This document shows positions 35,386-45,497 of a stretch of 64,000 nucleotides of DNA, piece by piece; position 1 is the stretch's first letter, and each line of letters opens with the position of its first letter. The translations under genes and the position numbers were made by a program. The stretch comes from an uncultured Armatimonadota bacterium. GTDB lineage: Bacteria; Armatimonadota; Fimbriimonadia; Fimbriimonadales; Fimbriimonadaceae. The DNA is taken from NCBI GenBank assembly GCA_903927025.1, contig CAIYLG010000002.1, positions 212,157 to 276,156 of the forward strand, written 5' to 3'. Under the pieces are notes generated by a model. It saw only the letters and a program-made list of their open reading frames with translations. It searched no databases and had not been told where the DNA came from.

Positions 35386-36732
35386 TTACTCTCCCAAAAT
35401 GGTGGGAATGAGGCGCGAATAGTATCGAGTCAGCAACCATCCTGCAAGGACGGTCACGACGACTGCGAGAAGTCCCAGGAAGATAAAGCCAGCCCGCCTG
35501 GCCGCGGTTTCATCCTTTGCCCGGAAGTCTGCATCAGTCGCCTTTCGCACGGAATCCAATGCTCGCGGGACATCTCCGGTGATTTCTCCAGTTTGGACGA
35601 TATCGCCGAACTCAGGAGGAAGCACGCCCGCATTCCGCAGAGAGGTGGAAAGCTTGTCAGATTCCGTCATCTGCCGGCCCTGCTCCGCAAGTCGTTGGCG
35701 AATCGCTAGGTTGGGTACCGATTCGAGGGCAAGAAGGAACGTGTTCTGTGGGGAAAGCCCCCCACGACTTACCATTGCCAACGCCCACGTGAAGCGTGCC
35801 ATCGATTCTGCAGACGCTCGCCCCCCGATAACAGGAATGCGCATGATTAGGCTGTGCCGAAACTGCCGCATCGGCATTGAATTGACCCAAGCCGATAGCC
35901 CCCAAGCCACAAGGAAGATGAAGGCAGAGAGCGGAAGGACGGCTAGCAAGGCTTTGAACGCTGCTGCCGCAAGCGTCGCAACCGGCGGAAGGCTGCCCCC
36001 AGCGGCATCCTGGGTTTTGATGGAAGCCAGGCTGCCGTCAACAATTGCCAAGATCAGCGGTGTGATTCCAAACGTCGCGGCAAAGACGATCTGATAGTAG
36101 AACAGGCGCTTCTTGAGGCGGTCCGATCCCTGCATCTTGTCGGCGACTTCTTCCATAGCCTCAGGAAGAAAGCCTGCAGTTTCGCCGGCTCGAATTGTGC
36201 CGATTACGTCGGGGGGATAGAGGTATGGATAGGCTTCGAGCGCGTCGCTCATCCGACCGCCCTCAGAAACCTTGGCGGCGGCTCGAAACAGCGAATCGCG
36301 ATACCGCTCTGGCGTGCGGGAGGCGAGGTCAGTCAGTGACTGAGCGGGATTCATGCCGCTACGAAAATAGCTGCCCAACTGCGAAAACAAAAAGAAGAGG
36401 TCTCGATCCTTTCCGCGCTTCGTCTTGACGACATCTGCCTGATTGAATGGGGCACCTGGCGCACCCATCGAGATATTGCCGCGTATCTCTGGCGCTCGAT
36501 GCGGCACCGGTCGGGCGATACTTGGAGCCGCCGCCTGCAAAAGAACCTGAGGAGCGGGTACGCGTGGTGCCGGTGCAGGGATCGGTGACTGTGGCCCCTG
36601 CTCCAGCACCTCACGCACGATGTAGCCCGCACTGACCAGAGCGCTGGAAGCGGCATCGCGATTCGCCGCCTGCAAAGTGCCGGTTAGGAGTTGTCCGTCT
36701 TTATTTGCAACACTATATCTAAAGAAGGGCAT
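35386..36732 (-). CDS. Type II secretion system F family protein
   Basis: FLFSQLGSYFRSGMNPAQSLTDLASRTPERYRDSLFRAAAKVSEGGRMSDALEAYPYLYPPDVIGTIRAGETAGFLPEAM. Confidence 0.9.
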   Translation of the reverse strand: MPFFRYSVANKDGQLLTGTLQAANRDAASSALVSAGYIVREVLEQGPQSPIPAPAPRVPAPQVLLQAAAPSIARPVPHRAPEIRGNISMGAPGAPFNQADVVKTKRGKDRDLFFLFSQLGSYFRSGMNPAQSLTDLASRTPERYRDSLFRAAAKVSEGGRMSDALEAYPYLYPPDVIGTIRAGETAGFLPEAMEEVADKMQGSDRLKKRLFYYQIVFAATFGITPLILAIVDGSLASIKTQDAAGGSLPPVATLAAAAFKALLAVLPLSAFIFLVAWGLSAWVNSMPMRQFRHSLIMRIPVIGGRASAESMARFTWALAMVSRGGLSPQNTFLLALESVPNLAIRQRLAEQGRQMTESDKLSTSLRNAGVLPPEFGDIVQTGEITGDVPRALDSVRKATDADFRAKDETAARRAGFIFLGLLAVVVTVLAGWLLTRYYSRLIPTILGE

Positions 36733-37285
36733 CGCTTAGGGTGATGACGTGATCGCGCTGAAGTTCCGTTCGGGCAAGGAGGTCTGAGACAACCCCAAGG
36801 CCCGGAATCAATGTATTGGGAACGATATCGTTGAGAGGCTGGAGTACAAATCGTCGCTCGGGAATGGCTGGGTGGGGCACCGTAAGTTTCAGGATGTTGT
36901 CCTCCATGAATTGATACGATAACCGTCCGTACGCCACAAGGTCTAGGTCTATCTCTCTCGGTCCATTTCTCTCTCGTGGGGCTCGGCCGATTTCCTGTTC
37001 AAGGCGCTTGAGCGTCGCCAGGACCGATCTTGGACTCTGCAGAGACGAGCACGAAACGGCGGCGTTAAGAAAGGGCGGCTGATCCTCCACATACATCGGC
37101 GCGGTTCGGTAGATCTGGCTCGCCATCAGGGGTCCAAACTCGCGCTCCAGCATTTTGGCCGCGACTCGAAGATTGTTCAGGCTGTCGCCGACATTCGATC
37201 CGAGGGCAATCAACACTTCCGCCACGCCACAGTTTAGCTGTCCCAGTCGAGAATCAGACGTCCAGACGCCCTGCTCCCCAAACAT
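36719..37285 (-). CDS. folK: 2-amino-4-hydroxy-6-hydroxymethyldihydropteridine diphosphokinase
   Basis: VLIALGSNVGDSLNNLRVAAKML, SQIYRTAPMYVEDQPPFLNAAVSC, RNGPREIDLDLVAYG, VPHPAIPERRFVLQPLNDI. Confidence 0.95.
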   Translation of the reverse strand: MFGEQGVWTSDSRLGQLNCGVAEVLIALGSNVGDSLNNLRVAAKMLEREFGPLMASQIYRTAPMYVEDQPPFLNAAVSCSSLQSPRSVLATLKRLEQEIGRAPRERNGPREIDLDLVAYGRLSYQFMEDNILKLTVPHPAIPERRFVLQPLNDIVPNTLIPGLGVVSDLLARTELQRDHVITLSDALL

Positions 37286-37354
37286 AAACTGGATGCCAAG
37301 CTGGTGATCGTGGCAATTTTCAGCGATTTTGAGTCACAATTCAGGTCCCTGAAT

Positions 37355-37431
37355 GGCGGGTATAGCTCAGGGGTTAGAGCGCCTGACTGTGGCTCAGGAG
37401 GCCGTGGGTTCAATTCCCATTACCCGCCCCA
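37355..37431 (+). tRNA. tRNA-His (anticodon GTG)
   Basis: Full cloverleaf GGCGGGTATAGCTCAGGGGTTAGAGCGCCTGACTGTGGCTCAGGAGGCCGTGGGTTCAATTCCCATTACCCGCCCCA; G-1 opposite C73 and encoded CCA. Confidence 0.97.
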
Positions 37432-37463
37432 TTTCCTTAATTCGCGCTAAGCTTTGAGGGAAC

Positions 37464-39665
37464 ATGAATTCTTCCCGTGGCTCCCGATGTTTGCTGGCTG
37501 CGTCGATTTTCTGTCTGACAGTTAGTCCAACCTTTTCTCAGGTCATTCCTTCCTTTCGCGACCCATCCGTCAGTCTTGACACTCGAGTGAAGGATCTCTT
37601 GACTCGTCTGACCACAGAAGAGAAGCTCGGACTGATTCACGGTGCCAGCAAGTTCTCCACCGCTGGGGTTCCGCGTTTAGGAATTGGCCCCCTCTGGATG
37701 TCGGACGGACCTCACGGAGTGCGAGAGGAGATCGGTCCCGATACCTGGAATGCGGCAGGAAGAACGGATGATTTCTCCACCGCCATGCCGGTGGGTATCT
37801 GCCTGGCATCAACCTGGGACCCTGATCTGGCGGCAGCAGACGGTCGAACCATCGGACAGGAAGCCCTTTGGAGAGGCAAGAACATCATGCTTGGTCCGGG
37901 TGTGAACATCATGCGAACCCCGCTTAATGGCCGAAATTTCGAGTACATGGGGGAGGATCCGTATTTGGCTGGGCAGATGGCGGTTGGCTTCATCCAAGGT
38001 CAGCAGGGAGAAGGCGTGGCCTCGTGCGTCAAGCACTTTGCGGGAAACAACCAGGAAATCCAGCGCAACTCCATTGATGTCCAAATGGACGACCGGACCC
38101 TTTACGAGATTTACCTTCCTGCATTTAAGGCAGCCGTCCAGCAGGGACACGTGCTTAGCCTGATGGGTGCCTACAACAAATTTCGCGGTACCTACTGCTG
38201 CGAGAACAGCCTGTTGCTCAACTCCATCCTTAAAAAGGATTGGGGATTTCAGGGCCTCGTGATGAGCGATTGGGGAGGAGCACACTCGACTGATGGATCC
38301 GTTCGAGGAGGTCTCGATTTGGAGATGGGGACGGAGGGTCCTTACGGCAAAAACTATCTGGCCGGTCCGTTTGGAGCAGGAATCGCGGCGGGCACCTACT
38401 CAATCGACCAGCTGGATGAAAAAGTTTCGCGCGTACTTCGAGTGCTCATTGCGACCCATGGAGTAGATGTAAAGCCCGCAGGCTCCTACAACACTCGACA
38501 GCATCAGATGACAGCTAGGAAAGTGGCGGAGGATGGGTCCGTCCTGCTGAAGAATGACCGTGCCACTCTGCCCCTGAATACCGCAAAAATTCACTCTGTC
38601 GCCATCATTGGCTCAAATGCCAATCAGAAGTTTGCGTCTGGAGGCATGAGTTCTGGCATAAAGGCATTCTATGAGGTGCCAATTTTGGAAGGCCTCACTC
38701 GCGAGTTGGGCGACAAGGTCACCGTGACTTATGCAGCCGGCTACAGGATCCCGCGTCGGATGCGGCGAGGACAGCCTTCCCCGGCTCCAGTTGTCGACCA
38801 TGACCTCATCCGCCAAGCTGTCGCGGCAGCGCGCGCATCCGAATTTGCCATCATCGTGGCAGGCCTCAACCACGATTACGATACCGAGGGTTCGGACAGA
38901 CCGAACATGAAGCTTCCTGCCGGTGAAGACGAACTGATTGCCGCGGTTGCCGCCGTCAACAAGCACACCGTTGTGGTGATGGTTTCTGGATCGCCCGTTG
39001 AAATGGGAGCATGGATCGGCAAGGTTCCTGCAGTTCTGCAGACTTGGTACGGAGGGGCAGAGTCAGGAAACGCCGTCGCACGTCTGCTCACCGGAGCCGC
39101 GAATCCATCCGGGAAACTCCCATGCACTTTCCCTAAGCGGCTTGAGGACACGCCGACGAGCCATTTCAAGTCGTACCCAGGCGCAAACGGGGTTGAGCAC
39201 TACGAAGAAGGATTGAAAGTTGGATATCGTTGGTACGACGACCAAAAGCTGGAGCCAGAGTTCCCCTTTGGTTTCGGACTGTCCTACACCACGTTCGCCT
39301 ACTCGAATCTTGACGTGACCGGATACCAGGAGCACGGCTTCGCTGCGCATGTGCAATTTGATGTTGCCAACACCGGCAAGATCGACGGCGCTGAAGTGGT
39401 TCAGGTTTATGTGTCCGCAAAGGGCTCGTCAGTTTGGAGGCCGGTCCAAGAGCTGAAAGGCTTCAAAAAGGTGTTGTTGGCGAGGGGGCAAACAGCCTCA
39501 GTGTCCTTACTGCTTGATTTTTCCGCGTTCGCCTATTACGATTCGGCAAGTCAGATGTGGGTTTCAGAAAAGGGAGAGTACGAGATCCGAGTAGGAAGCT
39601 CGTCTCGTGATATTCGCCTCCAAAAATCAATAAACGTGCCACAAACTCTGCGCTATCACGACTAA
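37464..39665 (+). CDS. Glycoside hydrolase family 3 beta-glucosidase
   Basis: GPLWMSDGPHGVREE, VASCVKHFAGNNQEIQRNSIDVQMDDRTLYEIYLPAFKAAV, GLVMSDWGGAHSTDGSVRGGLDLEMG; fibronectin III-like C-terminus. Confidence 0.95.
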   Translation: MNSSRGSRCLLAASIFCLTVSPTFSQVIPSFRDPSVSLDTRVKDLLTRLTTEEKLGLIHGASKFSTAGVPRLGIGPLWMSDGPHGVREEIGPDTWNAAGRTDDFSTAMPVGICLASTWDPDLAAADGRTIGQEALWRGKNIMLGPGVNIMRTPLNGRNFEYMGEDPYLAGQMAVGFIQGQQGEGVASCVKHFAGNNQEIQRNSIDVQMDDRTLYEIYLPAFKAAVQQGHVLSLMGAYNKFRGTYCCENSLLLNSILKKDWGFQGLVMSDWGGAHSTDGSVRGGLDLEMGTEGPYGKNYLAGPFGAGIAAGTYSIDQLDEKVSRVLRVLIATHGVDVKPAGSYNTRQHQMTARKVAEDGSVLLKNDRATLPLNTAKIHSVAIIGSNANQKFASGGMSSGIKAFYEVPILEGLTRELGDKVTVTYAAGYRIPRRMRRGQPSPAPVVDHDLIRQAVAAARASEFAIIVAGLNHDYDTEGSDRPNMKLPAGEDELIAAVAAVNKHTVVVMVSGSPVEMGAWIGKVPAVLQTWYGGAESGNAVARLLTGAANPSGKLPCTFPKRLEDTPTSHFKSYPGANGVEHYEEGLKVGYRWYDDQKLEPEFPFGFGLSYTTFAYSNLDVTGYQEHGFAAHVQFDVANTGKIDGAEVVQVYVSAKGSSVWRPVQELKGFKKVLLARGQTASVSLLLDFSAFAYYDSASQMWVSEKGEYEIRVGSSSRDIRLQKSINVPQTLRYHD

Positions 39666-40819
39666 AACCGCTTCGGAGCGTCGGACATCGGACCTTGTCT
39701 GCCGATCGCTAGGGAGAAGGTGCAGCCAACTCCCTCCTGGGCAATCACGGAAACCCCGCCGCCATGTCGTTCCGCAATGCGAACGACTTTGGCTAATCCC
39801 ATTCCTATGCCGGGGTACTCCTCATCGCGGTGCAGCCGTTCAAACGGCTGGAAGATCTTGCCTTCGTATTTCGGGTCAAAACCGATGCCGTTGTCGGCAA
39901 AGGTAACTGTCAGCTCGCTCTCTGTCCTTCTAAGATCAACCTGAATTTTAAGCGGGCGATCATGGCTCCGATAGGTGACCGCATTAACGATCAGCTCACC
40001 AAGGGCCATGTTCAGCTGCTTTCGGTCGCCGATCACGATGATTTCTTCAGGAAGCGACAGCAAAATTGGCTGCCCAATTTCAGCTGACAGTTTTCTGACC
40101 TCCGCGGAGATGAAGGTGCTGAGCTCGACCGAATCCCGATTCAAAGAATCTTTGGCAAGACGCGAGTATGTCAACAGCCCGTCAAGAAGCTCTCCCAGCT
40201 TTACCGCCGCCGCCGAGATCCGGCTCAGCTTTTCCCTTACCGGTGGTTCCAGTTGGTCACCGTAGTCCTCAAAGAGGATATGGATGTTTCCTGTGATCGC
40301 CCGTGACGGCGTCCGAAGATCGTGGGAAACCGAGTAGCAGAAACCTTCGAGCTCTCGATTGGCCTGCTCAAGCTCTCGTGTGCGCTCCTGAACCCGTTCC
40401 TCTAGCGACTCGTTCAAATGACGGAGTTCCTCCTGGGCGCGCTCGCGAGATCGTTTCGCTTCTCGCTCACGGTGCACGAGAGCGATAACTCCTACGCCGA
40501 TAAGGAGATAGAGGAGCATCCCAAATTGCTCTGCCCGATCTCCCAAATTGAGGTTGTCAATGGGTGGAATGAGAATCCACGCACACATAAAGCAACTGAA
40601 GAGGAGGGCAAAGATGCCGGGGCCAACTCCCCCGTACCAGGCGCTAACGAGGACAGCGGGTACAAACAGGATCAGCCGATTGTGGTCTTTGAGCTCCTTG
40701 TCCATTCCGTATCGGATGCCGGTAGCGGTGCATACCGTGGCGAAGGCGAGGAAGTATCCGCTGACGCGGTCTAGCCGGTCGGCAATTCTTCCCAACACTG
40801 TCGCGCGATCCAATCCCAT
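39662..40819 (-). CDS. Sensor histidine kinase (DUF4118-type membrane domain)
   Basis: ELEGFCYSVSHDLRTPSRAITGNIHILFEDYG H-box; FADNGIGFDPKYEGKIFQPFERLHRDEEYPGIGMGLAKVVRIAERHGG. Confidence 0.93.
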   Translation of the reverse strand: MGLDRATVLGRIADRLDRVSGYFLAFATVCTATGIRYGMDKELKDHNRLILFVPAVLVSAWYGGVGPGIFALLFSCFMCAWILIPPIDNLNLGDRAEQFGMLLYLLIGVGVIALVHREREAKRSRERAQEELRHLNESLEERVQERTRELEQANRELEGFCYSVSHDLRTPSRAITGNIHILFEDYGDQLEPPVREKLSRISAAAVKLGELLDGLLTYSRLAKDSLNRDSVELSTFISAEVRKLSAEIGQPILLSLPEEIIVIGDRKQLNMALGELIVNAVTYRSHDRPLKIQVDLRRTESELTVTFADNGIGFDPKYEGKIFQPFERLHRDEEYPGIGMGLAKVVRIAERHGGGVSVIAQEGVGCTFSLAIGRQGPMSDAPKRF

Positions 40820-40972
40820 TTCAGTCCAACCATAGTAAACGCAGGCACGGACGGAGAAGGACGGGTTTTCTCCGTGGCTTTGGACGAAGCGACGGGCAAA
40901 TGCGCAAGGAATGAACCTTTGCCTAAGTTATCCAACATGCTGATCGACCTTCCGGTTTTGGCGTTGATCTCG

Positions 40973-40978
40973 TATAAT
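40973..40978 (+). promoter_or_regulatory. -10 box TATAAT, 7 nt from ATG 40986 (leaderless candidate)
   Basis: CGTATAATGGATCCAATGGTAGAC; the ORF-track ATG 40977 lies within the box. Confidence 0.5.
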
Positions 40979-40985
40979 GGATCCA

Positions 40986-42275
40986 ATGGTAGACGCATCT
41001 CTACCTTTCATGAAAACGGAGCGAAGACTCCGCTACCTGTTTCTTGATTTCAACTCGTACTTTGCGTCGGTCGAGCAACAGGAGCGGCCTGAGCTTCGCG
41101 GAAAGCCAGTCGCCGTGGTTCCGGTGCTCACGGATACCACGAGCTGCATCGCGGCGTCTTATGAGGCCAAGGCGTTTGGAGTCAAGTGCGGCACCAATGT
41201 TGGCGAAGCACGGGCGAAGTGCCCTGGACTGCAGGTGGTCGAGGCACGGCCCAAGGTTTACGTCGCCTATCACGAAAAGGCCAAGGAAGTCGCCCAACGA
41301 ATTCTCCCCATCGACGAAGTTCACAGCATCGACGAGGTGAGCTTCAAGCTCCTCGGTGAGGAGCGCAACAAGGAAGAAGCCTGCGCGCTTGCAAACCGAC
41401 TGAAGCAGGAGATCATGCGGTCGATTGGCCCATGCATCAAGTGCTCCGTCGGCATCGCCCCAAACAGGTTCCTTTCGAAGGTGGCCACGGATATGCAGAA
41501 ACCGGACGGCCTAATCGTCCTCGAAGCCTCGGATCTCCCGCACAAGCTGCACCGCCTGAAGCTGACGGACTTTGTGGGCATCAACGTCCGCATGGAGAAG
41601 CGCCTCAATGCGTCGCTCATCTTCACTGCTGAGCAGATGTGTGCCGCCTCACGCAAGGATCTCATCAAGGCATTTGGCTCGATTATCGGTGACAAGTGGT
41701 GGTACATGCTTCGGGGCTACGACATGGGTCCCGAAGTTCATCCTCGTCGCTCGCTCGGTCATTCCTGTGTGCTCGCGCCAGAAATGAGGACGGATACAGC
41801 CTGCAAAGAAGTGTTGCTTCGACTGGTTCAAAAAGCCTCGGCGAGGTTGCGAACGGAGGACCTTTGGACCGAGGCGATGGATATCGGCGTGAGTTCAGAC
41901 ATCCAGCCCTGGCACGTTCACGTACGTGTTCCGCCAACTCAGGACACCCTCACTTTGAACGAGCATTTCCTTGCCGCTTGGGAAACCAGAAGCTTCCGAC
42001 AGCCACGAAAGGTCTCGGTTACTTTCACGAACTTGAAGAAGGCCGAGCATGTGACCCCTTCCCTTTTTGACCCTAACTACGACCGCATGCTGCTCAATAA
42101 AGCAGTCGATACCGTGAACCAAAAGTTTGGTAAGAACTCCATCTTTCTAGCGGGGATGGAGCACGCGAAGGAAGCAGCCGACGAGAAGATCGCGTTCGGA
42201 AAGACCTGGCTGTTTCAGGAGGGGAAAGGAGATAACGAAATCTTTGCGATTCCAGATTTAGACGAGCGAGATTAG
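40986..42275 (+). CDS. Y-family DNA polymerase (DNA polymerase IV-like)
   Basis: YLFLDFNSYFASVEQQERPELRGKPVAVVP, ASYEAKAFGVKCGTNVGEARAKCPGL, IDEVHSIDEVSFKL, CSVGIAPNRFLSKVATDMQKPDGL. Confidence 0.94.
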   Translation: MVDASLPFMKTERRLRYLFLDFNSYFASVEQQERPELRGKPVAVVPVLTDTTSCIAASYEAKAFGVKCGTNVGEARAKCPGLQVVEARPKVYVAYHEKAKEVAQRILPIDEVHSIDEVSFKLLGEERNKEEACALANRLKQEIMRSIGPCIKCSVGIAPNRFLSKVATDMQKPDGLIVLEASDLPHKLHRLKLTDFVGINVRMEKRLNASLIFTAEQMCAASRKDLIKAFGSIIGDKWWYMLRGYDMGPEVHPRRSLGHSCVLAPEMRTDTACKEVLLRLVQKASARLRTEDLWTEAMDIGVSSDIQPWHVHVRVPPTQDTLTLNEHFLAAWETRSFRQPRKVSVTFTNLKKAEHVTPSLFDPNYDRMLLNKAVDTVNQKFGKNSIFLAGMEHAKEAADEKIAFGKTWLFQEGKGDNEIFAIPDLDERD

Positions 42276-42820
42276 TCCCTCATTTTCGTGCCGGCTGTGG
42301 AGTCTGACAAGGATCGGAAAAATGCCGGATTAACCTTGAGTTTGACGGCTTTGAAGAGTTGCCACATTGCCATTCCAGCCGCATAGAACAGCAGCGTATC
42401 GGTTAGGTTTCTTCGGTGTTCTCCAAAACGATCAGGGCCACCGCCCAAGTAAAGTGCCATAAGAATGGCAATCGGTATGGTCAGCGGGGCTACCCTTCGC
42501 CAAGATGCCCACAACGTCGGATTAAGCTGGCGATTGGTTTGAACTGGCTCTGCATTTGCGATTGAAACCGATTGGCGGCCGACTGACCCTCTAGAGTTCC
42601 TCACCTCGTGAAGAAGCCGCTCCACTTCCTGGGACGAAAGCTGAGTCGCCTCCGCGATGTCGTGCACCGTGATCAGCGACTGTCGCGCCGCCTCTTCCCT
42701 TTGGCGGATAGCCCAAAGCTCCATGACCTCGTTGGCCTCGGTCTGGGTCATGTATGTAGCGCTGAGGTTGTGGTCGGGAGTGCGGAAGGTTTCCATGGCC
42801 AGTAAAACGGAACGGTCCAA
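42272..42820 (-). CDS. Hypothetical membrane protein
   Basis: 182 aa ORF, start probably 42796; two TM segments; N-terminal helix-turn-helix-like segment. Confidence 0.55.
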   Translation of the reverse strand: MDRSVLLAMETFRTPDHNLSATYMTQTEANEVMELWAIRQREEAARQSLITVHDIAEATQLSSQEVERLLHEVRNSRGSVGRQSVSIANAEPVQTNRQLNPTLWASWRRVAPLTIPIAILMALYLGGGPDRFGEHRRNLTDTLLFYAAGMAMWQLFKAVKLKVNPAFFRSLSDSTAGTKMRD

Positions 42821-42886
42821 ACACTTTACGGTAGAAATTACGGGTGGGATTCGCCAATTAGAAGAGTTTCGCAGCTGGAGCGCTGG

Positions 42887-45439
42887 CTATCCTGCGCCGA
42901 GCAGGACGGCGTTTAGGAACAGCTTTTCTAGGCCTGGCCACATGACTCGCTCGATGGGGTCTTGGAGGAACAGGATTGCGTGACCGCTACCTACTGGGAC
43001 GTCTTGGAGCCAGACGGTGCCAGCGAGATTCTTCTCGGTGTCGTCCGTGTAGACCCACCCGCTGAGCAGCTTCGTTGCCTTGACATCCGCGTCGAAAGTA
43101 ACGATGCTTCCCCCTTCCTTGCGGTTGAGATAGAAGCTGGAACCCTGAACGGGGACGGCGATTTCGGCTTTGCCGTCAGGCGTGGCTGGGTAACCATAAC
43201 TCAGGAAGCTTCGGCCGTCGAGCTTGGCCCGAAAGAGCGATCCAGGGAGCGACTGGGGCTCTCCCTTTACGGCGGTTAAGTCCACCAAGTTGCTGGCACC
43301 CAGTGCCCAACCGGGCCGACCCAGAGAGACCAGGCTCCCGCCTGCGTTGAGCCACTCTTTCAGCTTGGGGGTAAGAGTGATCCCGGACCGTTCTGGGGCG
43401 ATGATGCATGTGAAGCGCGAAAGGTCCCCGTTCAGTGCGTTCACGGAGATCGGTGTAAACGGCAACTTGTACTGGTGCTCGAGCAGGTACCAAGACGGAC
43501 CCACCTCAGCCAGATCTGCCCCCTTGCCAAAGATCACTGCGATCGCAGGCTTCTTGAGTCCCTGTACGCTTTCCCCTCCTGGGCTGTAGCGGTCCTCATC
43601 CGGGTAGGCCGTGGTGAGGGGAACGAAGGTGACGTGGCGATGTCGGCCAATTTCGGCCAAGTGGTCTCGCAAATCCTCGTCGTTATGACTGGTCAGGAAC
43701 AGGAAAGTCCCCTTTGCGTAGAGGTGACCCGCCAACTTCATTGGCTTACTCGTGACAGAACCGTGGATATCCTGTTCCAAAGCATCGAACGCGGCAAGGA
43801 TATCGTTCTGATCCGTGTACTCAAGGGCATACCCGATGGTGGATTCTTCCACTCGCTGAGAGCCTGCAACGGGTCCTGTGGGGGTATCTTTTGCCTCGAC
43901 TACCGGCGCAGACTCGCACCACCATGCCTTGAGTTCATGGGAGAACGGAAGGCTCCAGCCGGTGAGGTCGTAGAACTCCGCACCCTCCGGGCCGGGGTAC
44001 TTCTCCCCATCCGGTGCGGTCTTCTTCTTTGCCTGCTGAGCCTTTAGGAACTCGGGTTCGAAGTCAGACCCTGGTTCCAGAACGGATTTGGCATAAGGGC
44101 CCTGGGGCTGTGCCATGTCCACGATGAGAGAATTTGTCGGGAACTGAACCGAGCCGCGCTTGGCATCCCAATATCCGGTGGCGTCTGGCTGCGTAAATGA
44201 CTTTGTGTTCCACTTGGCCCTGACCCCGGCAAGGGAGAGCTGATGCTGGAGACGCTGAAGTGGACGCGGGTCTGAAGATGTGAGCACGACACGCTGGAAC
44301 TTGCCGGCGAATTTACCAGCAACCGCATTTTGCTTGAATTCCGCGTAGCTCTTCATCAGGTCCTGGTGATGCTCGGAGGAGGAACGCACCAGCGCGAGTG
44401 CAGAGGTGAAGTGCTTCTCGACACCGTTGCGAAGTGTCACCACCGACCCATCGGAGCGCTGCTTGCTGAGTTCTTTGCCACCATCGGTTTCATGGGTCAT
44501 TCCGATTGCCCCGGTCAGACAGGTGAAGGAGTCGAGGTAGCCAGGATAGTAGAGGTCGAACTGATCCTTGACGTAGTAACTAAATCCGTGACCGTCGAAC
44601 GCCTTTCCAGTCGCACGGCCAAAAACATCGGTCCAGTGGTTCAGGCGCTTTCGATCCACATTTACGTTGACCGACATAGGGTTGGGCGGAAAGAAGTAGG
44701 ACTCGACCTGACCATGCTGGTCGGCGTAGACCTGTGGGTTCCATTTAAGGAGTTCGGCGACTTCTGCACGCGTCTCTTCCTGCGACATCGAGACTCGGTC
44801 TCGATTCATGTCGAACCGGTAGTGATTCAGGCGACCGTAGATTGAGCCAGGTTCGCCGGTCTCGTAGGCTTCTGAATCGCTGGATCCCGTCGCTACGGAG
44901 TCGTACCAAACCGCAAACCGCTCGTGCCCATCCGGGTTGTAGACCGGGTTCACGATCACCACGACATCCTTCAATGCCGCTGCCACTGAACCGCCTCGCG
45001 CGGCAGCGAGGTTGTACAGCAAGTACATTCCGGACTCGAATGAGGCAGGCTCATTGCCATGAATGCATTCGTTGATCCAGACAATGGGAGGGGTGGAATC
45101 CACAACGGAAGCCGGTGCTTTACCCTCCGCAATTTGCTCGTGGGCAAGGCGAATCGCGTCTAGGCGCTTGATGTTCTCGGGGCTTGAAACAGCGAAGATT
45201 CGGAGGGGCCGTCCTTCCGCAGTGCTGCCGTACTGAAACATGCGAACGCGGTCTTTCGCCTTCTCGGCAATTCCCAGCACCACCCGCTCCTGGTCGCGGA
45301 AGTTGGTGATTTTCGCACCCGGCGCATATCCGAGAATGCTCTCTGGCTTTGGGACACCACCGTCGTAGGGGCCATCTGCATAGAAATCGAACGTTCGGGG
45401 ACCCAGGGTGGCAGTAGCAGCCAGCAACGCGAAAAGCAT
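42887..45439 (-). CDS. M14-family zinc carboxypeptidase
   Basis: IVWINECIHGNEPASFESGMYLLYNL (HxxE), DVVVIVNPVYNPDGHERF. Confidence 0.9.
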   Translation of the reverse strand: MLFALLAATATLGPRTFDFYADGPYDGGVPKPESILGYAPGAKITNFRDQERVVLGIAEKAKDRVRMFQYGSTAEGRPLRIFAVSSPENIKRLDAIRLAHEQIAEGKAPASVVDSTPPIVWINECIHGNEPASFESGMYLLYNLAAARGGSVAAALKDVVVIVNPVYNPDGHERFAVWYDSVATGSSDSEAYETGEPGSIYGRLNHYRFDMNRDRVSMSQEETRAEVAELLKWNPQVYADQHGQVESYFFPPNPMSVNVNVDRKRLNHWTDVFGRATGKAFDGHGFSYYVKDQFDLYYPGYLDSFTCLTGAIGMTHETDGGKELSKQRSDGSVVTLRNGVEKHFTSALALVRSSSEHHQDLMKSYAEFKQNAVAGKFAGKFQRVVLTSSDPRPLQRLQHQLSLAGVRAKWNTKSFTQPDATGYWDAKRGSVQFPTNSLIVDMAQPQGPYAKSVLEPGSDFEPEFLKAQQAKKKTAPDGEKYPGPEGAEFYDLTGWSLPFSHELKAWWCESAPVVEAKDTPTGPVAGSQRVEESTIGYALEYTDQNDILAAFDALEQDIHGSVTSKPMKLAGHLYAKGTFLFLTSHNDEDLRDHLAEIGRHRHVTFVPLTTAYPDEDRYSPGGESVQGLKKPAIAVIFGKGADLAEVGPSWYLLEHQYKLPFTPISVNALNGDLSRFTCIIAPERSGITLTPKLKEWLNAGGSLVSLGRPGWALGASNLVDLTAVKGEPQSLPGSLFRAKLDGRSFLSYGYPATPDGKAEIAVPVQGSSFYLNRKEGGSIVTFDADVKATKLLSGWVYTDDTEKNLAGTVWLQDVPVGSGHAILFLQDPIERVMWPGLEKLFLNAVLLGAG

Positions 45440-45445
45440 TCGGCC

Positions 45446-45451
45446 ATTGTA
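45446..45451 (-). promoter_or_regulatory. -10 box TACAAT, 6 nt from ATG 45439 (leaderless candidate)
   Basis: Minus strand TGTACAATGGCCGAATGCTTTTC. Confidence 0.45.
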
Positions 45452-45497
45452 CAGGAGCCGAGCTGCTACCTTGGGACCTGCGCCGGTTAGAAACTAG

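Noticed and set aside
44330-44845. 171-aa plus-strand ORF
   Set aside because: Antisense to the M14 carboxypeptidase.
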